Origin: JBCCSZ01 sp039821145
Lineage (GTDB): Bacteria > Bacteroidota > Bacteroidia > Chitinophagales > Saprospiraceae
Assembly: GCA_039821145.1 (NCBI GenBank)
Contig: JBCBOS010000032.1
Location: 20,466 to 84,465, forward strand
Direction: 5' to 3'
DNA length: 64,000 nucleotides
Made by a program: the position numbers and the translations under genes. Positions 27,501 through 34,888 of this stretch are shown here, piece by piece (position 1 is the first letter of the stretch; every line of letters begins with the position of its first letter). Under the pieces are notes generated by a model. It had not been told where the DNA came from. It made no database searches and worked only from the letters and a program-made list of their open reading frames with translations.

Positions 27501-28019
27501 AATGGCTTGCAACGGGGTAGCATCCACATCGATGTAGTACAAGGCCGGACTGGTTCCTTGGGCATAGGTGTACAGATTGCCACTTTTGTCGAAATCCCCA
27601 ACAAAAGCACGCCCTCCGTAGTTGGCAATACTTCCCAAGTCGGTCTCTGCTCCTTGGTTGTTGATCCGCCACAATCGTTGGCCGCCACTGTTGTAGATTC
27701 CATAGATGTAACCATCCTGCACATTGTAGCCAGCGCCATTGTAATTGGCCGAAGCACTGCCCAGCGTGACATAAGTACCTGTGGTGACATCGAGTTCTTT
27801 CAAGGCATTGCTGATGACTTGGTACAGTGTACTGTTGCAGGTGAACGCATCTGAACAGCTTACCGAGGAGCCACATTCTGTATCTCCACAATCGATGAAT
27901 CCATCGCCATCGTCATCAATGCCGTTGTTGCAAATTTCTTGTGCCTGTATGCTGGCACCCAGGCCGACCAAGCAGGCCAATAGGAATAGGAAACGTATCT
28001 TGTAACTATGCATTTTCAT
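24546..28019 (-). CDS. LruC/GEVED-domain surface protein
   Basis: The product has 1157 residues with a signal peptide (ending ASIQA). Two acidic calcium-type motifs, NGIDDDGDGFIDCGD (about 32) and NGIDDDGDGLIDCND (about 300), precede DUF6923-like propeller segments (about 60-290 and 455-690). A DUF11-like Ig domain lies between them (about 326-446, SYHIFLTNDSDSDATSISV). A GEVED domain follows (about 720-840, DSHDDGLVYPT, GLWMDWNGDGTFDDF, GEVEDYLIN), then a thrombospondin-3-like DNDGIPNDSDPDPTD and the C-terminal LruC domain (about 890-1157, EDLWPQKGDYDFNDFVVEI). No T9SS tail is obvious. It follows a lipoprotein gene with a 72-base gap, probably one operon. Role unknown; surface exposure is likely. 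Confidence 0.9.
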   Translation of the reverse strand: MKMHSYKIRFLFLLACLVGLGASIQAQEICNNGIDDDGDGFIDCGDTECGSSVSCSDAFTCNSTLYQVISNALKELDVTTGTYVTLGSASANYNGAGYNVQDGYIYGIYNSGGQRLWRINNQGAETDLGSIANYGGRAFVGDFDKSGNLYTYAQGTSPALYYIDVDATPLQAIEVSVTNLSGGSIPGVNDITYNSITQKFYGLSSGMDLLEIDPVAKTIDIIGNLSGTFGSSGGFGAAWSDSGGFSYFANNTDGRIYRATFDGNGNVIATVHIATGEPTNSNDGMGCFLGAPPFETDCTNGIDDDGDGLIDCNDPDCGFEPFCANVDVSIDVTSETGPGGVVSYHIFLTNDSDSDATSISVSDAMPSGFTYIGDTIEFDAGGSFDESLQPTYGSTGTLTWGSITLPAGTSMRISYDARVGASQPNGIHTNGVIINGASSTGTHSADVTINRALTENPAYFNCDPALYQVYQKRGQPNVYGKLDPNTGDYTVIATISHQANGLGFDPRNGLAYGAVGREFISLDDVGTVKTLGLSFSKKIYVGDMDTLGYWYGKEGGDIKKIDVSGPTLVATYSGEGMPGWDMAYNKDGNFYAVHNATLYKFNTSTNTKSTVGALTGDAVPSGGFGAQWTGKNGYLYISHNSTGKVFRVDVNTREARFVLASTAGLRYNDGFSCPIEIPALYKKDYSDLSSLPSATHFVYAQDVYADNIPDYDMVWLGTKVSEETTDPSNALATGDSHDDGLVYPTVYKAGDSATISITLRTTMSDVDIYYGLWMDWNGDGTFDDFYTDSERVTTAAVVDQKVNVPSNFAGGNMAIRCRVSETAFRSNDHSGELYLGEVEDYLINSRVAGTGTKEIAYLKVNFACDAPDTRTKVYNNNADNDLDNDGIPNDSDPDPTDPNKQFVQYRPSANSFGTLAYEDLWPQKGDYDFNDFVVEIKEGIVTNQNNKIYQFTYDLRIMAMGGQYNNDFCIAFPDPNTNATFELYSPHSIKFSSEAAGGYKIIKINKPKELLDVPTTEVVNASLSGSYYTPIEMQIVVELDGSLDYPANYTPKFFLEGNGINGHEIHLPNTEPTAAMKSGLFGTVDDDSNAGSGKYYLSDTNLPWALYLPTSWKYPLEKVDLLNAYFRFDEYVQQDANLSWYIDDDSYRNSGRCFNKH

Positions 28020-28054
28020 ATTGAGTAAAGTAGTTTTAAAATATTTGGGCTGTG

Positions 28055-28080
28055 CATCCTGCCTTCAAAATAGGAGGATG
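28055..28080. repeat. Intergenic hairpin between lipoprotein and LruC genes
   Basis: CATCCT (28055-28060) and AGGATG (28075-28080) form a stem in the 72-base gap of this minus-strand operon. It may attenuate or set the ratio of the two products. It is short, so the call is tentative. Confidence 0.3.
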
Positions 28081-28091
28081 GAATGCAGCAG

Positions 28092-28718
28092 TTAGAAATT
28101 GAATGAAGTACCATTGACACGGATAATCTCAGAAGTGCCATCCGTATATTGTACCTCTACGGTGTTGATTGTTTGGTCGCTAGAGATGTAAAAACTTTTG
28201 TTGCCAGCATCGAAATTGGTATTGAGGCTTGGGTAGCAATTGTCGATCCGCGACTGCGCCTTGTCGGAGATGATGCCATTAACGGCGATTTTGTCTTGGA
28301 TGGCGTCTTCGGTAGAAAACTCAAATTGCTTGATGGTGTTGCCACTTGTGGTTTTGACCAGCAGGTTTTCAAAGTGAATGGGAACATCTAACTGTAGATT
28401 GATCAGCGCACTGGCACCCGTAAATCCATTGTAGAGATCTTCGCGTTCTCCCTTTTTCGATATTCCTGTGATGGTATACTGTACCGAATCCATCTCCTGA
28501 CCCAGCGAATCTTGCAGCTGCAAGCCAAATTGGACAGCGCGGGAAGTTTTGAAATCAAAGCCATCTGGGATGTGCATGTCCCTGAGTTTGTTCCCCTGAG
28601 GAGTCCCAGGTGTTTCTGTGATTCCCAAGTCGACCGAATCGTCGCGGTCCTTTTTACAACTGCTGAACAGCAGCGCAAAGCACAAAAGGCAGCTTACTGC
28701 CTTCATTAGATCATTCAT
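28092..28718 (-). CDS. Lipoprotein related to LruC N-terminal regions
   Basis: The product has 208 residues. A lipoprotein signal is clear: hydrophobic segment then LLFSSCKKD with the lipidated Cys at about residue 21. The mature part starts with a conserved block (MHIPDGFDFKTSRAVQFGL) followed by an Ig-like beta domain and HFENLLVKTT. The same block order is found in the divergent 144-residue lipoprotein at 29081, so the two are paralogues. It sits directly upstream of the LruC gene. In other Bacteroidota I know LruC proteins that begin with a comparable lipoprotein segment, so this may be a split-off N-terminal module. Confidence 0.82.
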   Translation of the reverse strand: MNDLMKAVSCLLCFALLFSSCKKDRDDSVDLGITETPGTPQGNKLRDMHIPDGFDFKTSRAVQFGLQLQDSLGQEMDSVQYTITGISKKGEREDLYNGFTGASALINLQLDVPIHFENLLVKTTSGNTIKQFEFSTEDAIQDKIAVNGIISDKAQSRIDNCYPSLNTNFDAGNKSFYISSDQTINTVEVQYTDGTSEIIRVNGTSFNF

Positions 28719-29080
28719 TGTAACTGTGTTTTAATCTGTAAATAGAGGGGGAATCAAAAAAGAGGGGAAGGATGTTTATTTCGAACAAGTGTACAGACAT
28801 TCTGCCCCAAGAGCCACAATCCCAAGCCACATCTTGTGACAATTTTCTCAGAAGGATGATGCTTTTTCACCATGTGTCCCCTCCCCGAGTTGCACCCACC
28901 TCTTCCCAGCCCTGTCATTCATAACACTTCTTCCTAATGCGTTTTCTCCCATCGTCACAAAGTCTCTCTCTCCTGCCTGGCTATCCAGGTGGGCTTCTCC
29001 TACTTTGGGAGCCTGTATGGACATACAAATCCGATTGTCCACTTCAAATATTAACTAACTTTACCTAAGTCATTGATCAC
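28719..29080. other. Divergent intergenic region
   Basis: This 362-base interval separates two divergently read, homologous lipoprotein genes. A plus-strand promoter (29035-29063) is visible near its right end. No clear minus-strand -7 box was found and no open frame in it looks coding. Confidence 0.6.
29035..29063 (+). promoter_or_regulatory. Promoter TTG-N18-TAACTTTA
   Basis: A -33 TTG at 29035-29037 and a -7-like box TAACTTTA at 29056-29063 (last base off consensus) are spaced 18 bases. The box ends 17 bases before the ATG at 29081. Confidence 0.45.
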
Positions 29081-29515
29081 ATGAACTACTTACAGCAACT
29101 CTCTTTGTTCCTACTATTGGTCGGCCTCTTTTTGATCAGCAGCTGCAGCAAAGAAATGCACGATGCCGGGAGTGTCGACACCTTTGCCCAAGACAGCAGC
29201 CGAGTCGAAAACCTAACTGTCCCCGATGGATTTGGCTACCAAAGCTTTCAAAAAGTTTCTTTGAATTTATTGACCGTCGATGGTTCTGATGATCCGGTCA
29301 GCAGTGTTTTGGTCTATGTATATGGCCTAAGTGGCAACAAAGAGCCGGACCAGTTGTATGTCGGTTTGAGCAATTCCAAAGGACAGTTTCAAACCAAGGT
29401 GAATGTGGCCAATCACTTCAAAGAATTGTTGCTGCGTACGGTCAACAATTACAAAGAAACTGATACCCAAACACCCACACAATCAAACATCGACCTGACA
29501 TTGGTCGTCGATTAA
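29081..29515 (+). CDS. Small lipoprotein, paralogue of the 28092 gene
   Basis: The product has 144 residues with a lipoprotein signal (FLISSCSKE, lipidated Cys at about 22). The mature domain runs LTVPDGFGYQSFQKVSLNL, SSVLVYVYGLSG, DQLYVGLSNSKG, NHFKELLLRT, matching the first half of the 208-residue lipoprotein on the other strand block by block. The protein is a single beta domain. Only 17 bases separate its stop from the acyl carrier protein gene, so it may be the first gene of that operon. Role unknown. Confidence 0.82.
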   Translation: MNYLQQLSLFLLLVGLFLISSCSKEMHDAGSVDTFAQDSSRVENLTVPDGFGYQSFQKVSLNLLTVDGSDDPVSSVLVYVYGLSGNKEPDQLYVGLSNSKGQFQTKVNVANHFKELLLRTVNNYKETDTQTPTQSNIDLTLVVD

Positions 29516-29532
29516 CGAAGCGTTTATAAGAC

Positions 29533-29763
29533 ATGATACCCAAATCTCTACTCGACATTCTTCAAGTGGTTTGTGAAGACAAGCCCCAAGTGCCCGCCTG
29601 GCAATCCGTCGGTCGGCACACCCATCTGCGCAACGATTTGCAACTCGACTCTCTGGAGTTGGCCGAATTGAGCATCCGAATCGAAGATGCTTATGGAACC
29701 GATTTGTTTTCAGAAAGCAGGATCGAATGCGTGGGAGACATTCTGGAAAGGATCACTCCATGA
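29533..29763 (+). CDS. Acyl carrier protein
   Basis: The product has 76 residues, the usual ACP size. The phosphopantetheine attachment motif is LQLDSLELAELSI with Ser40. Helix 3 and the C-terminal helix (ESRIECVGDILERI) are present. Its sequence is unlike the acidic housekeeping AcpP (DSLEL in place of DSLDTVEL), so it is a dedicated carrier. Its stop codon overlaps the ligase start in an ATGA, so ACP and ligase are translated together. It should carry an acid activated by that ligase. Confidence 0.88.
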   Translation: MIPKSLLDILQVVCEDKPQVPAWQSVGRHTHLRNDLQLDSLELAELSIRIEDAYGTDLFSESRIECVGDILERITP

Positions 29764-30929
29764 CAGGGTGGTTTTTGCAAGATGGTCAGAGTGGAGAGAC
29801 ACTAAACGAACAGAAGTTACTGCAACGGGTACATCGATCCAGGCACTTTAAGAACCAACCTGGACCGGAACCCGTTGCAAATTTTCTCGTCCAACTCATT
29901 TTGTGTTTGTTGCAAGATGAAGATGTCTACCTTGACCACCAGGGGCCAAGTGTTTGTGAATGGAAGCCCTTGCAGCGACCATTTCGGTTTGACAATCTGA
30001 GCGAATTGGTCCACCAACTCAAACAGTCCTCTTCTCTCCTTCACTTCCAGACATCGGGCAGTTGCGGGCCTGCCAAACACATGACACACCGCATCGATGC
30101 CTTCCTGCCACCCGCCCGCCAGGCAACGGACGATGCTGTATGGGGACTCTGTTATCACCCCTGCCACATGGCTGGCATGCAAGTGCTGCTGCGGGCCTTG
30201 TTTCGCACCCAGTCACTGGTCTACCTTTTCAACAGCAAACCGACAGATGTCTGCCGCCTGCTCTCGCTACACAAGGTGGATCACCTCTCTGCTACGCCTA
30301 CTTTTTACCGCATGCTGCTGCCCCTGCCCCACCCCCTGACCACCATCAGGCATTTGGCCCTGGGGGGAGAAGGCGTTGAGGAGTCCTTGGTGAATCGGCT
30401 GCGAAAAGCATTTCCAAAGGCACAGATTCGCAACATCTACGCCAGTACGGAGGCCGGGATTCTCTTTTGGTCCGATGGCACTAGCTTTCGCATTCTGCCC
30501 CATCTCCAAGCCTACATCAAAGTGGAAGAACAACAACTTTTTTTGCACCATTCCTTGCTTGCCCACAACCTACAGCAATCAGAATGGCATGCCACTGGCG
30601 ACCGGGTCGAGTGGGTCGACGATCAGCACTTTCGCATCCTGGGCCGCGTGCAAGACATTGTCAAAGTAGCGGGCTACCGAGTGGCCCTTGAAGAGGTCAG
30701 CGCTGCTGTTGCACAGTTGCCCGGCATCCGCAACCATCGGGTGTTTGCCCGTCCCAATGCCATCAGTGGCCACATCATTTGTTGCGACTTGGTTCCCACA
30801 GAAGCAGGCTGCCAAATTGGGCCACTCAAACAACAACTCAAACAACAACTGCTCCCGTACCAACGTCCTCGAATCATCCGACTGGTCGATCGCATCGAAA
30901 CGGGAAGTAGTGGAAAAGCAAAAAGATGA
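29760..30929 (+). CDS. Compact AMP-forming acyl ligase
   Basis: The product has 389 residues from the ATG in the ATGA overlap. It is an ANL-superfamily adenylating enzyme: P-loop QTSGSCGPAKH (Cys where Thr is usual), YASTEAG, the hinge region ATGDRVEW then GRVQDIVKVAGYRV, and the C-terminal catalytic Lys386 in GSSGKAKR. It is about 100-150 residues shorter than common acyl-CoA ligases, because most of the N-terminal subdomain before the P-loop is missing. MenE of Bacteroidota is similarly compact, but no menaquinone gene is near. With an ACP and an SDR coupled on both sides, loading of an acid onto that ACP is the best inference. Confidence 0.85.
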   Translation: MTGWFLQDGQSGETLNEQKLLQRVHRSRHFKNQPGPEPVANFLVQLILCLLQDEDVYLDHQGPSVCEWKPLQRPFRFDNLSELVHQLKQSSSLLHFQTSGSCGPAKHMTHRIDAFLPPARQATDDAVWGLCYHPCHMAGMQVLLRALFRTQSLVYLFNSKPTDVCRLLSLHKVDHLSATPTFYRMLLPLPHPLTTIRHLALGGEGVEESLVNRLRKAFPKAQIRNIYASTEAGILFWSDGTSFRILPHLQAYIKVEEQQLFLHHSLLAHNLQQSEWHATGDRVEWVDDQHFRILGRVQDIVKVAGYRVALEEVSAAVAQLPGIRNHRVFARPNAISGHIICCDLVPTEAGCQIGPLKQQLKQQLLPYQRPRIIRLVDRIETGSSGKAKR

Positions 30930-31648
30930 AAAACATTCTCATCAGCGGCGTCTCCCGGGGACTCGGCCTCCAAGTGGCACAGCTCCTCCTGGCCGATGGA
31001 CATCGCGTGCTGGGCATCTCCCGCCACACAACCGCAGAACTAGATGACTTGCAAACCCAACATCCGGATCATCTGCTCCTGCACCACATCGACCTGAGTG
31101 ACCTTTCTCAATTGGAAGACTTGTTACAAAGCGGTTTACTGCCCAAAGGCCAGCCCATTCACGGATTGGTCAACAACGCCGCCTGGGCCTACACTTCCTT
31201 GGTCTCGGGAGTGGAGCGACAAAAACTGGAACAGCAGTTTGCTGTCAATACCTTGGCGCCCATCCTGTTGGCTCGCCATGCCATCCGCAACATGCTACTG
31301 CATCGGGTGCGCGGAAGTCTGGTCCACGTCTCCTCAGTCTGTGCCCATACCGGCTATCGGGGGCTGGCCATGTATGCTGCCACCAAGGGCGCGCTCGAAG
31401 CCTTCTCCAAGAATACCGCCCGGGAATGGGGGGCCAAAGGCATTCGGTCCAATTGCATTGTGGCAGGATTTATGGAAACCGCCATGAGTTCTTCCCTAGA
31501 CAAGGAGCAAAAGGCCCGCATTTTTCAACGCACCAGCCTCAAGCAGGCGACAGACCCCATGGCTGTTGCACAGAGCATTCAATTTCTGCTGTTGGGACCG
31601 GAAAGTATTACGGGGCAGAATTTGTTTGTGGATGCGGGGACCATTTGA
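30926..31648 (+). CDS. Short-chain dehydrogenase/reductase (FabG-like)
   Basis: The product has 240 residues with a Rossmann fold: cofactor loop GVSRGLGLQ, NNAAW, catalytic Ser in HVSSVCAH, and catalytic YAATK. The start overlaps the ligase stop in ATGA. FabG-type SDRs reduce 3-oxoacyl-ACP to 3-hydroxyacyl-ACP. Given the coupled ACP, the substrate is probably an ACP-bound keto acid or a nucleotide sugar. It ends 22 bases before a convergent gene. Confidence 0.88.
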   Translation: MKNILISGVSRGLGLQVAQLLLADGHRVLGISRHTTAELDDLQTQHPDHLLLHHIDLSDLSQLEDLLQSGLLPKGQPIHGLVNNAAWAYTSLVSGVERQKLEQQFAVNTLAPILLARHAIRNMLLHRVRGSLVHVSSVCAHTGYRGLAMYAATKGALEAFSKNTAREWGAKGIRSNCIVAGFMETAMSSSLDKEQKARIFQRTSLKQATDPMAVAQSIQFLLLGPESITGQNLFVDAGTI

Positions 31649-31670
31649 GAGGAGTAAAAGAGGGTGTGTA

Positions 31671-32156
31671 TCACAAGCCAGCCGGCAAGCCCTTCTTGCG
31701 CAGCAAGACATTCAGCCGCAGGATCAATTCTCGTTCCATCAGCGAAACATCCGACCGAACACCAGTGTAGCCACCAAACAGAATCAAGAAGGTTGGGATG
31801 GCAAAGGCGAAAAGTACCAAAGGCCACTTGGTTTGAAGGTCCTCCCAATCAGCTCCGTACACAGTCATCAAAGGAAGTAGGTAGATCACATAGGAAGCGA
31901 AAAACAGGTGCTTGTAGCGGCCACTCAACTTCAAGACTTTCTGCTGGGAGATGTATTCGACAGTATGTCGCTGCTTGGGAGTGAGCTTGGTGGCAGGGGT
32001 CTCGAAAATGACTTGATTGTCACTCATTTTTTCCAGTACATAGAACGGTGGATCTCGCTCGAAGAAACGCTCATCTTCCAACATCTGCACAATGTCGGCC
32101 AAGGTGAACATCCTGAAGTCTACAGGAATGTCTTTGTCTTTTGAAAATAGTCCCAT
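31671..32156 (-). CDS. Hypothetical membrane protein
   Basis: The product has 161 residues. The N-terminal half is soluble (MFTLADIVQMLEDERFFERDPPFYVLEKM), followed by two membrane helices (about residues 85-100, FFASYVIYLLPLMTVYG, and 112-130, WPLVLFAFAIPTFLILFGG) and a short C-terminal tail. No family recognised. It is the last gene of a minus-strand group with the acetyltransferase (42-base gap) and GT39 genes. Confidence 0.75.
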   Translation of the reverse strand: MGLFSKDKDIPVDFRMFTLADIVQMLEDERFFERDPPFYVLEKMSDNQVIFETPATKLTPKQRHTVEYISQQKVLKLSGRYKHLFFASYVIYLLPLMTVYGADWEDLQTKWPLVLFAFAIPTFLILFGGYTGVRSDVSLMERELILRLNVLLRKKGLPAGL

Positions 32157-32198
32157 CCAGCTTTTGTTTTCTTGTTGTGGTCAATGCGTTGGGATAAG

Positions 32199-32870
32199 TT
32201 ACTGGAAATTCCAATGACATTCCAGTCGTTTTTGCTCGGCGATGATCTGTTCTCGGTATCTTTTGAGGCTTGCTTTTTGAGACAGCAACTCCCGCTGCCA
32301 CTGACGGCGATCCTTTTGCCCTTGCCATTGCTGAGTGGAAATGCTGCGAAGGGAAAAACAACGTGTCACGCCCTTCAACTGGCGCTTCTCATATCGACTG
32401 TGGCGAATGCCAAAGAAATCGTGCAGCAAAAGCGCATTGGTATTGCGATAGTCCACCCAACCGTGTAGCTGCGGAATTTTCAGTTCTTCCAAGAAAAACT
32501 GCAAGCCGATGTACAACAAATCCAGCCCCTTTCCCAGACAATCGGGATTGAGGTGAAAGCCCCATTCCGTTCCAACCGCCGAGTCAATCTGCAAATTGAT
32601 CACCCCCAACCACCTCTCACCCTCTCCGACCATCCAATAGAAGCGGTGCTTGTCGTGGCGCAATTGCTGAAAAAACCAGGCATGCTCCTCTTCAGAAATC
32701 CACTCCTGGTTGTACAACCATTGGCGTATGTGTGGATGGTTTCGCCAGGTGCGAACCCATTCCATCTGCTGTGGGTCCAGTTGGTGAAAAGAATGCAACC
32801 AAATCGAATGGTCTAGCCTGCAGCCTTGCAAATATGGATCAATGTCCTCCAATGCTTTCATCTTTTTCAT
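32199..32870 (-). CDS. PseH-like GNAT acetyltransferase
   Basis: The product has 223 residues from the ATG at 32870; a TTG start at 32879 and an ATG at 32861 are also possible. It is a GNAT fold (Acetyltransf_3 type) with WRNHPHIRQWLYN, ISEEEHAWFFQQL, LGVINLQI, LNPDCLGKGLDLL and NTNALLLHDFFGI. This order and wording are close to Helicobacter PseH, the UDP-4-amino-4,6-dideoxy-AltNAc N-acetyltransferase, closer than is the GNAT inside the pse cluster at 46392. An extra basic C-terminal tail of about 50 residues is present. It overlaps the GT39 gene, so the two are translated together. It probably acylates an amino sugar. Confidence 0.78.
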   Translation of the reverse strand: MKKMKALEDIDPYLQGCRLDHSIWLHSFHQLDPQQMEWVRTWRNHPHIRQWLYNQEWISEEEHAWFFQQLRHDKHRFYWMVGEGERWLGVINLQIDSAVGTEWGFHLNPDCLGKGLDLLYIGLQFFLEELKIPQLHGWVDYRNTNALLLHDFFGIRHSRYEKRQLKGVTRCFSLRSISTQQWQGQKDRRQWQRELLSQKASLKRYREQIIAEQKRLECHWNFQ

Positions 32871-34293
32871 ATAAATCAAACTGTTGGGTGGGCAAGTCCA
32901 CCTTTTTGTATCCAGTCGGAATCTCTGTATTGCCTTTGCTGGTCAGCCAATAGGGCCTGATCTGCTGGGATGTGTCCAGACTGACTTGGTACCATCGCAT
33001 CAGATAGCCAGAAATGTACATGTCAAAGGTATCAGAAGAGACCAATTGTGACTCCCCCAAGACCGGGCCAATCAGTTGGACATCCTCGATCAAGGAAGCA
33101 TCCCGCTGGTTGGATTGTCCACTTTTCCCATATATCCAGCCTGCCAAAAGTATCAGCAAGGCAAGTCCTCCCCACTCCATCCAAGGTCTGACGACGGCCA
33201 ATGTTCGATGCCCCCAAAGGAGGCAACGCAAGGCAAATGGGGCCGAGACCACGGCAATGGAAAGACTGAAGTAGGGCAGGGATGGGAGCAAATACGGAAG
33301 GGCCTGGCGGGGCGAAACCACCAGGGGCAAGGAAGCACTCAGAGCGGTCAGCCCAAAAAAGAGCGCCCAGGAAAACGTCTGCTTGTTCATGCGCCCCTTC
33401 CTCGCGTGGCCATACGCCATGGCCAGCCCACCCAATAGCAACATGGGCAGCAGGGTCCACAGCAATTGCCCCAAGATGTACAAGCGACTGTCTCGATAGT
33501 AGTACTGCCGCCTTGTCCCTTCCAGGCTGGCCAGCAGCTGTTCGTCGAAGTAATGTCCAAAGGCAACGAGGGCTTCCGGGAAGAGTCCGCACAAGAGCAC
33601 CAAGCCCAGCAGGCTGCTCAAAGTCAGCATCAAGGTCCGTTTGCCCGCTTCCCACCAGCTCAACTGGCCAAAAGCCAATTGGTGACAAATCCAAAATGCC
33701 AAAGGGAATGCGCCCACAGGCCCCTTGCTCAGCAGGGCCAGGCCAATGAGCTGCCCCGCCAATAGCTGACGACTCCATACCCTCTTGCCCTCCGGGACAA
33801 GCAATACCCAAATGGCCAACAAATCAAAAAGCGACAAACTGGCTTCCAGCAGATTGGCAGGCAAAAAGTAGTAGGACACGATGTTGCATTGCCACAATAA
33901 AATGGGCAAAAACCACATGCTCCGATAGCGATAAGGTGATCCCTCGGGAAACAATTGACGCCAGATCCCCACCAATACGACCGCCGTTGCCAAATAGTGT
34001 AGCGAGACAAACAAGCGCTCGGTCCAAAAGTGATCGCCAAACAAGCGAAAGAACAGCGCCTGCAGTCCGAATACCAAGGGTGGATGTTCGTGAAATTCAG
34101 AAAAGATAAGAGCAGAAAAGTGTGGGTGCCAAAAACTACCTTGTCCTTGTGCCAGATTTCGGGAGATGGCCGCATACCACAGACCATCTACAAACATGCT
34201 CTGTTCCAGCAGTTCGGATGCAAACAGCAGCCCAAAGGCGATGGCCAATGACCACCATCCCAGTCTGGATACAGCTTGTGGCAGTAATCGCAT
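32839..34293 (-). CDS. GT39-like membrane glycosyltransferase
   Basis: The product has 484 residues with about 10-12 membrane helices and a short C-terminal periplasmic domain. The first periplasmic loop holds the candidate catalytic Asp36 in MFVDGLWYAAISRNLA, followed by HEHPPLVFGLQALFF, as in ArnT/PMT-type transferases that use polyprenyl-phosphate sugars. LLSKGPVGAFPLAFW is the conserved mid-protein loop. It should transfer a sugar outside the inner membrane to lipid A, a glycan or a protein. Its 3' end overlaps the PseH-like gene, which suggests that the two modify the same sugar. Confidence 0.87.
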   Translation of the reverse strand: MRLLPQAVSRLGWWSLAIAFGLLFASELLEQSMFVDGLWYAAISRNLAQGQGSFWHPHFSALIFSEFHEHPPLVFGLQALFFRLFGDHFWTERLFVSLHYLATAVVLVGIWRQLFPEGSPYRYRSMWFLPILLWQCNIVSYYFLPANLLEASLSLFDLLAIWVLLVPEGKRVWSRQLLAGQLIGLALLSKGPVGAFPLAFWICHQLAFGQLSWWEAGKRTLMLTLSSLLGLVLLCGLFPEALVAFGHYFDEQLLASLEGTRRQYYYRDSRLYILGQLLWTLLPMLLLGGLAMAYGHARKGRMNKQTFSWALFFGLTALSASLPLVVSPRQALPYLLPSLPYFSLSIAVVSAPFALRCLLWGHRTLAVVRPWMEWGGLALLILLAGWIYGKSGQSNQRDASLIEDVQLIGPVLGESQLVSSDTFDMYISGYLMRWYQVSLDTSQQIRPYWLTSKGNTEIPTGYKKVDLPTQQFDLYEKDESIGGH

Positions 34294-34888
34294 AATTGGC
34301 TAATTGTGATGTCTATTGGTAGTCGTATTCGCCTTGGGATAGCTTGAGAAAGTTGGCGTGGGATACAGGATAGAGTGGGAAAAAATTATGCCAGCCTGGT
34401 CATTCTGAACACAGCCAAGCACCTCTTTGGGGCAATGGGAGTCAGAAAGTCGGCCTTCTTCCAGGGAGTACCACATCGCGGGCATGTCTTCAGCCCGCGT
34501 TGCTGCTCCTGTGACAAAATTCCAGAAAATTCAAAAAAATCAATTTTGGAAATACAAACCACTCATAATCAATACTTTAATACAAAAACACCATTCCAAA
34601 ACCACCCGATTACCCCTCTGTCAGTGGTGCATTTCCTCTCGTATTATTAGCATTAGTTGGCATATAATTTGATGTATCCCAGACGAGCGTTTTGAGTATC
34701 TGTATTGTTTTGAGTCTTCTAAGGGCTCCCAGATGTTCTAGCCTAATCACCGACACTTCTAAAAAGACGAGTAAGACTACGCAGTTTTAAATTCCACTTC
34801 TCCAAAGTTCAGGAAACCCAACATCATCACCGTTTCGGGTAGAAACCCGGATGGTGTACCTACATGCGAATGTAAACACCCACTGATT
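34294..34888. other. Intergenic region with dispersed-repeat-like segment
   Basis: No credible gene lies in these 595 bases. The left part (34390-34500) reads like a dispersed intergenic repeat. The middle (about 34500-34700) is AT-rich. The right part leads into the sensor kinase gene without a clear -7 box; TATAATTTG at 34663-34671 is the nearest approximation. Confidence 0.5.
34390..34500 (-). repeat. Repeat-like intergenic segment with CGCGGGC dyad
   Basis: A perfect 7-bp dyad, CGCGGGC (34477-34483) and GCCCGCG (34493-34499), is joined on the minus strand to a tail with GTTCAGAATGACCAGG. Similar TTCAGAATGAC tails recur between genes in many Bacteroidota genomes and are often mistaken for small proteins. 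The identification rests on memory of that pattern. Confidence 0.35.

Noticed and set aside
28848..29042. 64-codon minus-strand frame in the divergent lipoprotein interval
   Set aside because: It covers the promoter of the 29081 gene and has no protein-like features.
29760..30929. MenE (o-succinylbenzoate-CoA ligase) as the identity of the compact ligase
   Set aside because: Size fits, but no other menaquinone gene is near and the gene is coupled to an ACP and an SDR; kept only as an alternative.
34300..34485. 61-codon minus-strand frame
   Set aside because: Its text corresponds to a common type of dispersed intergenic repeat and not to a protein.
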